Origin: Tubiluchus corallicola | Taxonomy: Eukaryota; Priapulida; Priapulimorpha; Priapulimorphida; Tubiluchidae | DNA: 64,000 bases | Direction of reading: 5' to 3' | Assembly (NCBI GenBank): GCA_030141605.1 | Contig: JAQGDQ010000160.1 | Location: 374,001 to 438,000, forward strand | Shown here: piece by piece, positions 12,201-27,300 of the stretch | Layout of the letters: the number at the start of each line of letters is the position of its first letter | Position numbering within the stretch: position 1 is the stretch's first letter | Made by a program: the position numbers and the translations under genes | The notes under the pieces: model-generated | The model's input: the letters and a program-made list of their open reading frames with translations, nothing else | Databases searched by the model: none | What the model was told of the DNA's origin: nothing

Positions 12201-15200
12201 GATAGGTCTCATTTCATAATCAAATCAAATGGGATATGATGTCTGTCCAGATGATCTCTAATATGATGATTTACTACTGTTCCGTGTTGGCAATGCATTT
12301 TAGCGAAACTGATCTGTAACTGGAAGGAAGACATCTATTTCATTTTTTATATATGGTGGATTATTAAGGCATGGTTCCAATATTTCAAATTTTGAAAAAT
12401 TTTACCTAATATATGAACAGACTGTGCAGACGCTTCTGTTAATAACCTTACAGAAACATTATCATGACTCGAAAATTCATTAATATCTAACTTATTTACT
12501 AGTGCTGACATCAGTTTTGAGGCCAAAATTAATTCCACCAGCGGTTTGCAGTTTAGGTGGTTCCTAGAGATTAATACATTAATTATATTGAGTCAAGCCC
12601 ATTGTTGTTAGTTGAGCTGTGTGCCATAACCCAAAACAACAAACAAGGTAATGATTAATATTGCAGTTTATTCCAATAAATTGTTATAAACCTATACAGT
12701 CATAACTCAATTCACACAGCAATAGCAATACTATCAAAGTGTTATAAAACATCCATTCTACCATTGCAATTTGAGGTTAGCAAATTTCTTTAACAGTCCT
12801 GTAAAATTGAGGAAGCAATCCACCCCACCCCCAAAATACTGTTATTGTTGAAGATAACCTCCTTAAGTTTTTCAAAAGGAATTCTTCCCATCACACTTAC
12901 TGTATTGCCTCTTTGCAAAGCAATGGATACATGTTGGAATAAAAAACTTGTTGATCTAACCTCCTCCGTCGCCAGCTAGATGAGGCTGCCCAATGCGCTA
13001 AGGAATTTATACCCTTCAATGCCAAAGGTTCAACAGCAATCGGTTATTGATACTGAAGTTAAAACTCAACTGTAAATGCCAATTCCCCGCTAACTTCAGA
13101 AAATAGAGCCTTTATTACTTTCTTTTATCATTTACCATTACTGTCGAAGGATTGAGGTTAAGCTGATAAATAGCTTCAGCTGCTCTCTTCTGGAATTGTA
13201 AAAATGCCATCTAGTACCATGATATGTCTGAGATGTGAGATGGCAACATTTTGCTAGCATCAATGTGATCAAAACCTTTTAAGATGCAGACGGTTTGGAT
13301 CTTATCCAAGGACCTTATCCAAAGAAATAAGCTCCTAGATGGTAACTATCTATAAATTAAATGGTCCTCGCTCATATGCCTTTTGAAACTGGCAAACTAA
13401 TGAAGCATTAATGATTGATGATGAAAGATGATTCCGTGGTTGAATTACACGATGCCCAAAGAAGTGTGATCTGATGTTGGTTCTAGCCGGTTGCACAATT
13501 AACATAGACTTATGACCACGAAGAACTCTGGAGGCCTGAAAAAAGCCCAGTATTTCCCCTAATTATTTTGAAGCAGTTAACAAGGTCTACAGTCTGACGC
13601 CTTTGCTCGAGAGTAGGGGTCATCAAAGGGGGATCCAAATCAATAGCAAGACGAGTACATCCACCCTGAGTTCTCTCGAGAGCATTCTTGAGTAGCATAC
13701 TGGGGTGAACATACAAGCGACGCATATTCCAGAATAGGTTGAACAATAGCTTTATAGACATAGACATAGAACATTTATTTTCTCCATTTGTTTGACATGA
13801 CAAGTTTTTTTAAATATTACTTAATTATAGTAGTGGAGCAGGGCAGGGAAGGACCATAGGGTCATCTAGTCTCCTGCCCTGTCTTATAATTAAATTAGTA
13901 TATTAAAAGTAAATGGTGAGACTGCGGATAACAAAATCAAATAGGAAAGAAATAATAATATTAAACAGTATAAATGAAAACAAAGTATAAATGAAAACAG
14001 TATAAGTGAAAACAAAAAATAATAAAGTTAGATGACACCTAAATCTAAACAAAACAATACAATTAATACAAGTAATTATGATTATTACATATATTTTCAA
14101 ATAGGGGCCTTAATGACAGGGAATTTTGACTGTATGGAGAGATAAAATAAGTATCAAAAAAGTGTAATATAGAAAATTTAAGAGAAAAGTTAGTATAAGA
14201 AAGAGCAACAATTACTTAGGAGATGAGAAAAAAAAACACTTGATAGCTTGCTTATTAGTCTTACAAGTTATGTATTACAGGTATATTCATTTAGTAAGAA
14301 TTTTCTGTATTTTTTGGAAGCAGAAAATAAGCTACCTCCAAAGGTATCTTTTGGCAACGAGTTCCATAATTTAACTCCTCGTGATTTTAAGCTATTGAAA
14401 CCATGTCGGGTAAAAAATCTCTCCACAAAATACTGTTCATTAGAAGCAGCTCTTGTGGAGTAGGAATGTATATCAGAAACATTAGTGAAATATTCACTAA
14501 AAAGTTCGGGTAATAAACCAGCATTGAATTTATACATAAATTTGAACAACTCAAGATTGTAAATATCTCTTACTTTTAAAATTTCTAATTTTACGAACGA
14601 TGGTGTAGCATGATCATATTTGCGAGCAAAAGTTATTAGTTTTACTATTTTGTTTTGTTGTGTCTGTATTAATTTTTGAATTGATGCAAAAGCCGTACCC
14701 CATGTTAAGATGGAATATTGTAAATAAGGGAAAACTAACGAATTATATAGAAGTTTCAGAATATATTGGTCAACGTAGTGCCTTACTTTTAAAATTATTC
14801 CAGTAATTCGACTTAATTTGTATGTTATGTGTTTTATATGTGGTTCCCATGTTAATTTATTATCAATGAGTAGGCCCAAGTATTTGATGTTGTCTGTTTC
14901 TTCAATTTTGTGTTTGTTTATTATAATATGAAATTTTGGATTATTAGCATTGTTAATTTGCTTATTGTTGATTATCATAAATTTGGTTTTTTTGTAGTTA
15001 ATTGATAGCTGGTTTGCCCTCATCCACAGGTCTATTTTTTTCATTTCGTCATTAACAGATTTTTGCAAATTATTTATATTGGAGTCAGACATGAACAAAT
15101 TAGTGTCATCGGCAAATATTCGGGTTCGAAAGTTGCTGCATGTGGGAAGATCGTTAATATAAATTAAGAATAGAAGAGGTCCTAAATTAGAGCCTTGTGG

Positions 15201-15697
15201 CACTCCACACGATATGTGTTTATAGTCTGATGATACATTGTTAATAGATATGAATTGTTTTCTGTTAGTTAGATATGACTGAATTAGTTGCAAAGGTAGA
15301 CCTCTGATGCCATAATGGTTTAATTTGGCTATTAGTATACTATGCTGTACGGTATCAAAAGCTTTTGATAAGTCTAAAAATATTCCGCAATTCAGTAATT
15401 TTTTGTCAGTGTCTAGAGAGATCGTGTCAATTAATTCGGATACAGCAAGGGCGAGAGGAGTAATTAATGCTGCATTTAAATTATATTTATTTACTATATT
15501 TTGCAGTTTAGTACTACCTTGCACGACAGCAGTCTTGCTGGCGTTCGTGTGGCTGACCTACCAAATCGACATAACTTCAATATGCATATCTTTTTGTTGC
15601 ACATTAAGTACACAAAAACACATCTACTGAAATACCACATATTACATTTCAAAAATACGTTTTTATGATGGGAAGCAATGATGCATCGCTTGATCAC
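6246..15697 (-). CDS. GATC: GATC, mitochondrial glutamyl-tRNA(Gln) amidotransferase subunit C
   Basis: Four exons: 15518-15697, 10777-10827, 9395-9564 and 6246-6429 (stop TGA at 6246), joined in phases 0, 0 and 2, for 194 residues. GatC is the small subunit of the GatCAB complex that converts misacylated Glu-tRNA(Gln) to Gln-tRNA(Gln) in mitochondria. Exon 3 carries the family signature: [20 protein letters not shown], then [20 protein letters not shown]. Exon 4 continues [16 protein letters not shown] and [14 protein letters not shown], the conserved C-terminal end. Exon 1 encodes a basic, Arg/Cys/Leu-rich leader consistent with mitochondrial import; an inner Met at 15640 would shorten it by 19 residues. 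Exon 1 is chosen by its AAG|GTAGTA donor, phase and place beside TRIAP1, and is less certain than the rest. The C-terminus has a charged Lys/Glu tail. Confidence 0.88.
6780..7160 (+). mobile_element. Probable non-LTR retroelement 3' end
   Basis: A C/T-rich, poorly coding stretch is followed by TGTAATGGTGTTTTTG, then CTAACAAACAAATAATAATA. This TTTTTGTCTAACAAACAAATAA plus (ATA)n ending resembles the 3' untranslated tails of invertebrate non-LTR elements. No coding remnant was found in front of it, so the call rests on the tail only. Confidence 0.4.
7196..7255 (-). repeat. tRNA-derived SINE fragment, family A copy 1
   Basis: Minus-strand ATAGCTGAGTGGTCACAGT is an A-box/D-arm sequence, followed by a GGTCCTTAGCGACC hairpin at the anticodon-arm position. 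The same arrangement recurs at 49625-49685, so the two look like copies of one SINE family. No T-arm was found, so it is not a tRNA gene. Confidence 0.5.
7398..7874. mobile_element. Non-autonomous hAT-like MITE with 8 bp target duplication
   Basis: The element starts CAGGGTTCCCACA and ends GTCGGAACCC, giving GGGTTCC terminal inverted repeats. The octamer TGTAACTT flanks it on both sides (7390-7397 and 7875-7882). An 8 bp target duplication and CAGGG-type ends are typical of the hAT superfamily. The interior has no ORF but many copies of a CCCTGACTTTT-like motif (also CCATGACTTTT, CCCTGACC). Lies in GATC intron 3. Confidence 0.75.
9565..10776. other. GATC intron 2
   Basis: AT-rich intron of 1212 bp. 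I see no repeat or coding feature in it. Confidence 0.6.
11370..12560 (-). mobile_element. Decayed non-LTR retrotransposon, RT to C-terminal part
   Basis: Minus-strand fragments in shifting frames read as a reverse transcriptase: [12 protein letters not shown] then [12 protein letters not shown] (about 12060-12200, the FxDD core with F-L-D-D), [11 protein letters not shown] (about 11840), [16 protein letters not shown] (about 11740-11800) and a C-terminal [17 protein letters not shown] (about 11400-11450). That order and spacing are those of invertebrate LINE-type RTs. Several frameshifts and stops make it dead. It sits in GATC intron 1, antisense to nothing, same strand as the host gene. Confidence 0.75.
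12561..13279. other. Unassigned part of GATC intron 1
   Basis: It lies between two minus-strand retroelement remnants. It may be their decayed upstream coding or untranslated sequence, but I found no recognisable motif. Confidence 0.4.
13280..13756 (-). mobile_element. Decayed C-terminus of a second non-LTR element
   Basis: Minus-strand frames give [17 protein letters not shown] and [12 protein letters not shown], the typical LINE ending in which a RxxFFxxRVxxxWNxLP-like motif is followed by FK..L. The next frame contributes [17 protein letters not shown], matching the RR..DL...YKI element just upstream in such proteins. The copy is interrupted at its 5' side by the 3' end of the element at 13757-15485. 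Confidence 0.65.
13757..15485 (-). mobile_element. 5'-truncated LINE-type retrotransposon with long open RT
   Basis: The RT reading frame is open from the exon-1 boundary to a stop at 14268 (about 400 codons). Motifs in order: [17 protein letters not shown] (RT block A), [20 protein letters not shown] (block B), [10 protein letters not shown] (block C, catalytic FADD), [13 protein letters not shown], then a WNSLPK-type C-terminus. About 500 bp of 3' UTR follow, ending AATAAATGTTC and a (CTATGT)n microsatellite tail at 13757-13775, as in elements that end in short tandem repeats. The endonuclease domain and the RT fingers are absent, so it is a dead-on-arrival 5' truncation. The open frame and intact catalytic motif suggest it is young. 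Confidence 0.88.
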
Positions 15698-18525
<2,828 letters not shown>

Positions 18526-21339
18526 CATAAGGAGTGGGAAATCCAGTGCTGGCTTGTCGACACCGTTTTTGATTCTTAATGTGAACTTCATCTTGCTGAC
18601 ACTGTCTTTGATTCATAATATGAATTTTATTGTAAAATTGTATATATCTGTTACTTGCAATGTTTATATTTTGACACGCAAATATTAGTTTGGAGGATGT
18701 TCCACTTATTATGTTTGTGGTGATCCTTGAAGAGCTTCATGTGCATGTGATGCCATGAGTGCAATTAAATTTAGGTAGTTTAAATAATGTGTTGAAATTT
18801 AATTATATGTGAAATAAGTAACTCGATAACTGGTATTGGATTTGTTTCCATCAGGTGCTGTCAATAAGTGTAAGATAATTTAAAACTAATTTTATGTGTA
18901 AATCAATAGATGTTTAGATTGATTTTTATAGTTAACTACAGTTTTTAGATACTTAATATATTTGTGAGGTGAAAATGGTATATTATCAATAGTTAGGCTT
19001 TATCATCTAACAAAGAGAATTTGCAATGTTAAATGATGTTTTACCTCTTGTTATATACTTTTTTTGCTACTCTTAAAACACAGTTTGGTTTTGTCACGAG
19101 TAACCAAGTAACATAAAAAAATGCACATGTGGTTTTAAAAAAAGCACCAAATATCAAGGATTAAACATCAATTTTTATTTTGCACACATTGATATTAAAT
19201 TACCTGAATAATAATTATATACAAGCACTTTAAACCTACATGTCATTTTAAACCAGAGGCTAAGTTTGAGAGATAATTAATACAAGGTTTCGTTTTTGAA
19301 AAAAAGGCTGTAGGCTTGCAGCATATTTGTACTTTGTATAAACTATAATCATATATTTGATATCGCTTATTTTGCCAAACAATCCATTATTAAAATCACA
19401 GTGGCTCGGTAAAATAAAAATGGGGCACGAAATGTCACTGTAGCCACGGTTGAGTGCTGTTGTTTACAAGACATTTCACTACTGAGCAAATACAAGTATG
19501 GAAGTTTGTTAAAATATGTATGTATAAATCTACAAGACAACATCACGAAGGGCATGGTGAAAAACTATACAACATAATAAAAAAGTCATAACATACAATC
19601 ACTATATATAATACAAATGTACAACATGTTTTTGGTAATACAATTAGCTCACAATTTGGGGGAGAAAGCTGCAAGGTGCTAATTTACCACATTTACATTA
19701 AAAGAGCATTATCGCTAATCTAAGTGGAAGTGTTCGAGACACCAAGAAATACAACTTAAATATGATTATAATAACTTTTCTATGCTTCAAGAACATGATT
19801 GCAATCATTCAAATTAACAAAAAAAATTAGTCCAATAAACTGATGTGTGATGTATACAATAAGTTTAAAACTTGTCAGTGTCCTCCTGTTTTGCAGTACA
19901 TTAAAAACAAAACTACTTAAAAACTATTGCTTTAAATCCTACATCCCAAAAGGAGTACAGCTGAATAAAATAAATCTTTTATAGATTTACAGTATCTCCA
20001 AAGCTAATGGCTGCACAATATAACTAAACAAAAAGTGCGTATAAAATGACTAGCATGATTCACTGGATGACTATTAGTTTAAAACGAAATTTCTTTGTAA
20101 TGCTACTTTTTATCTATCCGATTTAATCAACTAGATACAGTTATCAAATGATTATTAATCTGTTAAACCTATCGAGGCATTTTTTTCTAATTTAACATTT
20201 ATGTTGCTCAAAAATTTTAACTTGATTTATATTAAAATAGTAGGTTTATTCAAAGGGAATAGCATTGTGGCCACAAAATGTGCATGACTGAACTGAAGCA
20301 CTATCGAGCATGATCAGTAAACGGATGAGTGATCATCAGGAAAATGACTTCTGAGCAGCTTCATCTGCAACAATGCCTCCAGCTATTAACCCTATTAAGG
20401 AAGGTTCTGTAAGTGCAAGAGAAAGCTAAGACATATCGTCAATTCAGTGCCTCACCTAAGGTAGCTAAGTTACTTCCAGTCCTGCCACAATCATCTACAT
20501 TAAGGAAACCGTGTACCGAGTGTGCTGGATTCCACTTTGCAAAGTACCAAAATTCATAAATGTTTATATTGCATTTGTAAGCACCACCTAAAATACGGTA
20601 CACATTTAACTCATTTTTGGAACATAAGTCAGTTATAATAACAGCTCATACTAATTTTAGATTAAAACCGAGTGCACAATCATCAGGTACATTTTGATAA
20701 CTGCTTTTCTTCAGTAGTTTGAATATTACATGTTGATATAAACTTAAAATGTAGAGAGACACGATTAACATCTTTATCACGTACCTAGTGAATATACTTC
20801 AGAACTAAGAAAACTGACAAAAATTCACATCTGTACACTATACATGCATAAAAACAAAAGGCAAGCTAACGCTAATGTTAAAAAATTGTGAACAAGAAAT
20901 ATGTTACAGCTCATTCTTGGTCACTATCATAATGTGATCGTTTCGTTCATTTTATTTGTGTCACATTCAGCTAATATTCACACATATACATGTAGAAAAA
21001 TCAAATTGTGATAAAACTGGAAATCGACCTTAAACTAGATCGAAATTTCGGAGTAAGCTTTTTCTTATCTATCACTAATTCACAATGGGCGAAATATCAC
21101 AAACAAAAGAATATTTGAATGCATAAAAGTACGGCAAACATCAATTTCTTAACAACAGTCGAATATTACAAGCAGAATTTTTAAAATATTCAAAGTTGTG
21201 CAATGTTAACTGTCCATACGAAGAATAATCTTAGACAACCAATGGCTGAACATTACTTGTACGGAACTTACAGGCAAGCTACAGTGCCATTTGGCAGAAC
21301 ACATTGAGAAACAAAAAATTCATTTCTAGTGTTTTGCTG
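18526..21339. other. Convergent interval between TRIAP1 and SPPL3
   Basis: Tail-to-tail spacer that should hold both 3' UTRs. A minus-strand AATAAA (plus-strand TTTATT near 20953) lies about 390 bp beyond the SPPL3 stop and could be its polyadenylation signal. No coding exon or repeat family was recognised. Confidence 0.5.
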
Positions 21340-24300
21340 TCATACACTCATAAATTTGGCAGGATTCGGTGTCGTCATGAAAGGTTCACTCCACATCCTA
21401 CGCAAATCACCCTACGAAAGAGAACAATAAAAAAATCAGAAGTAAGTGGATGACTTTGAAAAGGACAGAATTATAGTACTACAGCAGCACTGTCATTCAC
21501 AAAAATGAACGAAACTTTTGACAAGGATGATCTACTCTTAAAAAAACATAGTCTATTTTTAATTTCCCTGCTACAGAAAAAAAAAGAGTATTTGCCAAAA
21601 TAACGAAATTTTGCTGTAAGAATGGTTAACTACCTTCATATATGCCATTAGAAGAAGGGGCAACAGTGTAAATGGAACAAGATACAACAATGCTGGCTGT
21701 GCTGCTTTGAACACTTCCGATGATATCGTTGCAGTGAGTAAACCTAAGCCACAAAAAAACTACATTAGCAAAGACAAGAATAGATAATAATTATTGTCAC
21801 CTGTCTAGAAATATTAATAGATTTGCAGTTAATTCTTGCCTAAGGATGGGAGCAGATAGCTAAGTATTTTATCAAGCTATATCACTTTGCCTTACAGGCA
21901 CTAAAACTGTTATCTTCTTCTGTGACTAAATATTTATGTATCCACTGTGTTTACTTGCTTACAACACATGTTAGTCATGAAAATGTAAAGTTTTTCAAAT
22001 TGTCATTGAAGATTTTATTTAATTACTTAATTAGCAATGCATAAAAAGTGCAGCAATTTTGTAGTTTCAATGTTATGAACATAACAACCAATGAATTCAG
22101 TAACTGGTAATAATGTTATATACCTAAGAAATAACCAATCAACGAGCAGTGGAAATATGTGACCTTCATGAGATTACTAGCAGGTGGCGGTAGCCCTGTT
22201 TCGGCTGATGTCAACTGCGCTCGTTTGTATGCATCATAACGGAGAACAAAACACAAGAGCAATCCAGGCATTACAATATCACCAAGACCAAGCATAGAGA
22301 AGTGTCCCACATTATGTACACTGCAAGCAACAATTATTACATTAATATCAAAAATACATGACACAAAATACAGATATATTTTGATATCTTGTCCTAGTCT
22401 GCATTCATGTAGCTAGTACATTCTACTGTACACTAATGTGTACTAAATTTATTAAAATTTTGCGTGAAAAGTGTAGCAGTATTGTAGTTGTGAAATAACT
22501 TAGAGCTTCTGTTTGCAGCACTGAGCAAAGAACTTTCGCTCCATTGGTAACAGACATGCTAAGACAAGAATGGATTTCATATCGTTCAACAATACTGATA
22601 CATGTCTGCGTGATAATGATAGGAATGGCTTATAAGGCAGCTATACCATTGATTTTTAGGGCAACAGCTTTCCAATCTGAGACAAATAATGTAAATTTCC
22701 TGTAAAACTTCTATGTACCTCAGTCATATTAACTGCTACTCACATTTATGAAAAGATAACACAGTGTGTCTCCCAAATGGAAAGGATGTAACACCACCAT
22801 TATACATGCAAAGATTTACACACATACAATGTATGGCTAACGCAAAGATTCTAATATGGTGCACCCGCTGAAACGTGACAGGTTTCAAATAAACTCGTCA
22901 AGGTACAAGAAGGTAACCCAAGGCATTACGAGAAATGAATTTTAAGTTTATTATTACCTAGGAAAAACTAGTTTCCCTGGCAAAGACAGCTTTGGTGCTT
23001 CTTTAGCTACTCCTGTTAAATGAAGTCGTTTTGCCATGGCACTAACCTGCAAACAACAAGAACTTGCACAATTTAGTTACATTCCACTAGATTCAATGTT
23101 AAAAGTACTTTGGCTACATAATACTGTGTTAAATGCCAATAGGATACCACTAAAAAGTAAAAACTAGAGAACAATGTCAGCTTTGTTAAAACATGTTTTT
23201 CACGTAGATTTGACAATATCTATGGAGTGTAAAATGAACAATGAATTGTAAAGTTAATAGGCAGATATACATACTGGGTTATCTGCTGGTCTGGTTGCTA
23301 CTTTAACCATCACATTAGCATTGAATATGTAGGAAGAGAAGAAAACCTAAAATGAAAACCAAAATGTCAGCAATTATCAATCTGCAATGTTTCTTTTTTT
23401 CTCATGGCTTGCAATGCAGTTTGTATAATAAACTGGGCTTTACAATATTAAGTTGGCAGTTATAAAAGCATTACAGTTTGTCAGAACAAGCCAGTCATCT
23501 TGTCAATAATGTATATTTTCCCAAAGAAAACTGAAAAACAGCATTCTAAAATAAAGTTTGGAAAATTTGTCAGGTATTATAAACAGTTTCCCAATTTCCA
23601 AGAAAACTGGAAAGTCGAAGACGAGCTATCGTATTAATAAAAATACAGTAATCGCCACTTAAATAAAAACATAGATAATAAAACGTGCTGCATTTTAGAA
23701 CCATTTAGGCACGGCTTGGAATTACCCCATGTTTAATTCTATGCATAAGCCTGTAGTTTTTGTATGTAATGTGTTACATTATGTCAGGTAAACAGAAGCG
23801 TACAGAGTTACATGCGCAAGAGAAATTAGAGTTGTTAAATAAATTTAAAGGGCTGCAACCCTATATAGCCAGCAGAAAGTGGCTAAGACTTTAGGGGTGT
23901 CTCGCAAAAGATTGCCTTTGCTACAAAAATGAACGATAAAACTAATTACATGTAGCCAAAATTGGCAGCTAATTAATAAGCCTGTTTTTACAAAAAGGAT
24001 GTTAGCAATAAAGGTGAGGCAAGGGAACAACTTGCACATATGCGTGCGGCATATCCTTTATTTTGCTAAATACACACATTTCCCAAAGGCTGCTGCAAAA
24101 TAAAAGTGTCGTTTATTAAGCTACTTGTGGTTGGTTCCTTGGCGGTTTTATTAGGAAGCAGCTACTGTATCTGCAAAATATGGCTGCTGTACATGATAAT
24201 CTTGAAATCATGTGAACTCTTTTTAAAAGCGACACATTATGTTTCCACAAAAAAACTCCAGGAAAATTTCAAAGTGTTTCCTGTGCTATTTCCAGTGTCC

Positions 24301-27300
24301 TGTAAGATTGTTACCACTACCAAAAATTCAAAATGAAAAATAGAGTGTCCCACCGTCCACAAAAGTAATTAAACAAAATTACATTTAATAAATAACTTAC
24401 CCAGAATACATCATAAATGAGTAATCCTGTCAGTAGCAATGTTGAAACCTTTAGGCTTGGCAAACGCACAAATGCAATAAATGCAACACACAAGCCCATG
24501 CCAAGTGCTGTAATAGTAAAACATATTAACAATTAAGTTTATATAACAACAATGATGTATATGGAAACTGTCCTTTCACAATCGTCAACATATAAGTTCA
24601 CAGCAATTGATATTCTTATTAATAGTTTTCCAGCATCAGCATGGGCCAATTCAATGTCAGCAACATATAGGTCACCTAGCAGGCCTTTACAAGGCTAAAC
24701 AAAGAACATTTTCGAAAAGAGATTTTGTAAAGTAAATGACAAAAGCAGCCAAATTCAACATAGTGTTTTTTAAAAGTACTTTTCTATAATTACTTTTTAA
24801 AACAAGTAATCTGTCTTTAGGCAACAGCTGATTTTTTGTATTTTAACGAGATTTGAGAGAAGAGCAGTTTGCAAACTTTACAAAAAACTTAATTGCCTAT
24901 GGCTCTACTCATCTTACAGGCGTGTTTTATTTAGATCTTTAGATAGTGGGAAACTAACACTCTTTGAGTGTTATTCTGTAAGGTAAGCTCTTGAACATTA
25001 TTTATGGCATTGTACATAGCACTCAGTTCCACGGATCAAACCTCACACAGCATGAAAATTGATGTTTATCATGTTTTGCATTAAAATGACTCTACTTTTT
25101 TACCTTGAGAGAATTATGCCTTAAGAAATGCATGTTACAAAATGTAAGCATAACATTAAAGAGTTAAATTCCAAGTAATACCAAAGTTACAACACTGCAA
25201 TAACTACACAGAAAGTTGACATTTAAACAAATAAAGCTCACCGTCCATAAGTAGCCAATGGCCAGTTAACACCCAACATCCAACAATCACTATTGAAAGA
25301 CTCACGGCAACAATCTCAGCAGAAGTAAATCTGCCGCAACAACCAAAAGAGATCCTGCAAAAACAAGAGAGGAATTACAACAAAAATGATGCTATAAAGT
25401 TGCAATAAACAAACACAAATTTTCTCGAATGTTCCTTTAAACAAATTACTGGCACAAATCAAACAATTAAGAACAATGAGAACACATACTAGAAAACATT
25501 AACGACCATTTAAATGTGCATTAATTGTAATGTCTTAACAATTGATAAGAAACAAGTATGTACTTACTTAGTACCATCTGAACATGGTACTTTTTTAAAA
25601 CAAGTAATCTGTCTTTAGGCAACAGCTGATTTTTTGTATTTTAACGAGATTTGAGAGAAGAGCAGTTTGCAAACTTTACAAAAAACTTAATTGCCTATGG
25701 CTCTACTCATCTTACAGGCGTGTTTTATTTAGATCTTTAGATAGTGGGAAACTAACACTCTTTGAGTGTTATTCTGTAAGGTAAGCTCTTGAACATTATT
25801 TATGGCATTGTACATAGCACTCAGTTCCACGGATCAAACCTCACACAGCATGAAAATTGATGTTTATCATGTTTTGCATTAAAATGACTCTACTTTTTTA
25901 CCTTGAGAGAATTATGCCTTAAGAAATGCATGTTACAAAATGTAAGCATAACATTAAAGAGTTAAATTCCAAGTAATACCAAAGTTACAACACTGCAATA
26001 ACTACACAGAAAGTTGACATTTAAACAAATAAAGCTCACCGTCCATAAGTAGCCAATGGCCAGTTAACACCCAACATCCAACAATCACTATTGAAAGACT
26101 CACGGCAACAATCTCAGCAGAAGTAAATCTGCCGCAACAACCAAAAGAGATCCTGCAAAAACAAGAGAGGAATTACAACAAAAATGATGCTATAAAGTTG
26201 CAATAAACAAACACAAATTTTCTCGAATGTTCCTTTAAACAAATTACTGGCACAAATCAAACAATTAAGAACAATGAGAACACATACTAGAAAACATTAA
26301 CGACCATTTAAATGTGCATTAATTGTAATGTCTTAACAATTGATAAGAAACAAGTATGTACTTACTTAGTACCATCTGAACATGGTCGAATTAAATACTG
26401 ACACATTGGCAGCAGTAGAAATGCAAATGCTACTGTAGCTATTACTGAAATAAAGCAAAAATTTCATTAAAGCCACTGATGAAGTGCAATATTTAACGAA
26501 GTTTGTGGTGCTACATCAAATGATAATGCAAGTGTTTAATTTTTACAAAAATACATGTTTTTATTTTACTCATTCGAGGCGTAAGGCAAAACCTGTCATA
26601 ATATTACTATTCAGCATGGATAAAAACGGAAAAAATGGCTATTTTTACTCAAAACTTTGGCCCTGAAACCAGAAATCATGCAAGCTTAAATGCTCCACAT
26701 AAGACACTATGTATAACCCAGTCTCCTTTTATTAAGTGAGCAGCACAAAAATTTAATTACAATTATTATGAAAATTTCTTATAAATATGATTTATAAGCT
26801 GCTTTTGTCATGAAAATGCTGGCACTACCTTTCATCAAAAAAGCTATTTTTAATGCTTTGAAAAAATACTTACATGCTGTACATGTTGCAAACACAGTTT
26901 GCATGGAGTCAAAGAAGAAGAACATTACTAGCAGTGAGATGGAAGCTCCAACAGGCAAAAACATGGCTTGAGTAGAATCAATCGTTTGCACACCTGAATG
27001 AAGAAAACAATCATTACCTCAATTGCACTTCAGACATGTAACACTTACAGCATCATTTTTTTGCAAAGCACGAAGACGCACCACAAAAAGAGAAAAATGC
27101 TCAATAACCTGATACACAATACACCTGCAATTTCCATTACTGATGCGAAAATTCGCTTAACTGTACAGACATTACGATCTTTTTAATAAGCTGCAACAGT
27201 ATGCACTGTAATGTATGTTTAAAACCAAATGAAAGAATGCATCGTTTGGAGATACCAAGTTAATGCCAATCCACAGTTCCATGAACACTATAGGTTAACA

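Noticed and set aside
14268-15524. 418-codon RT ORF taken as a complete gene
   Set aside because: The apparent start is GTG and overlaps the GATC exon 1 donor. The protein begins inside the RT domain, so it is a 5'-truncated retroelement.
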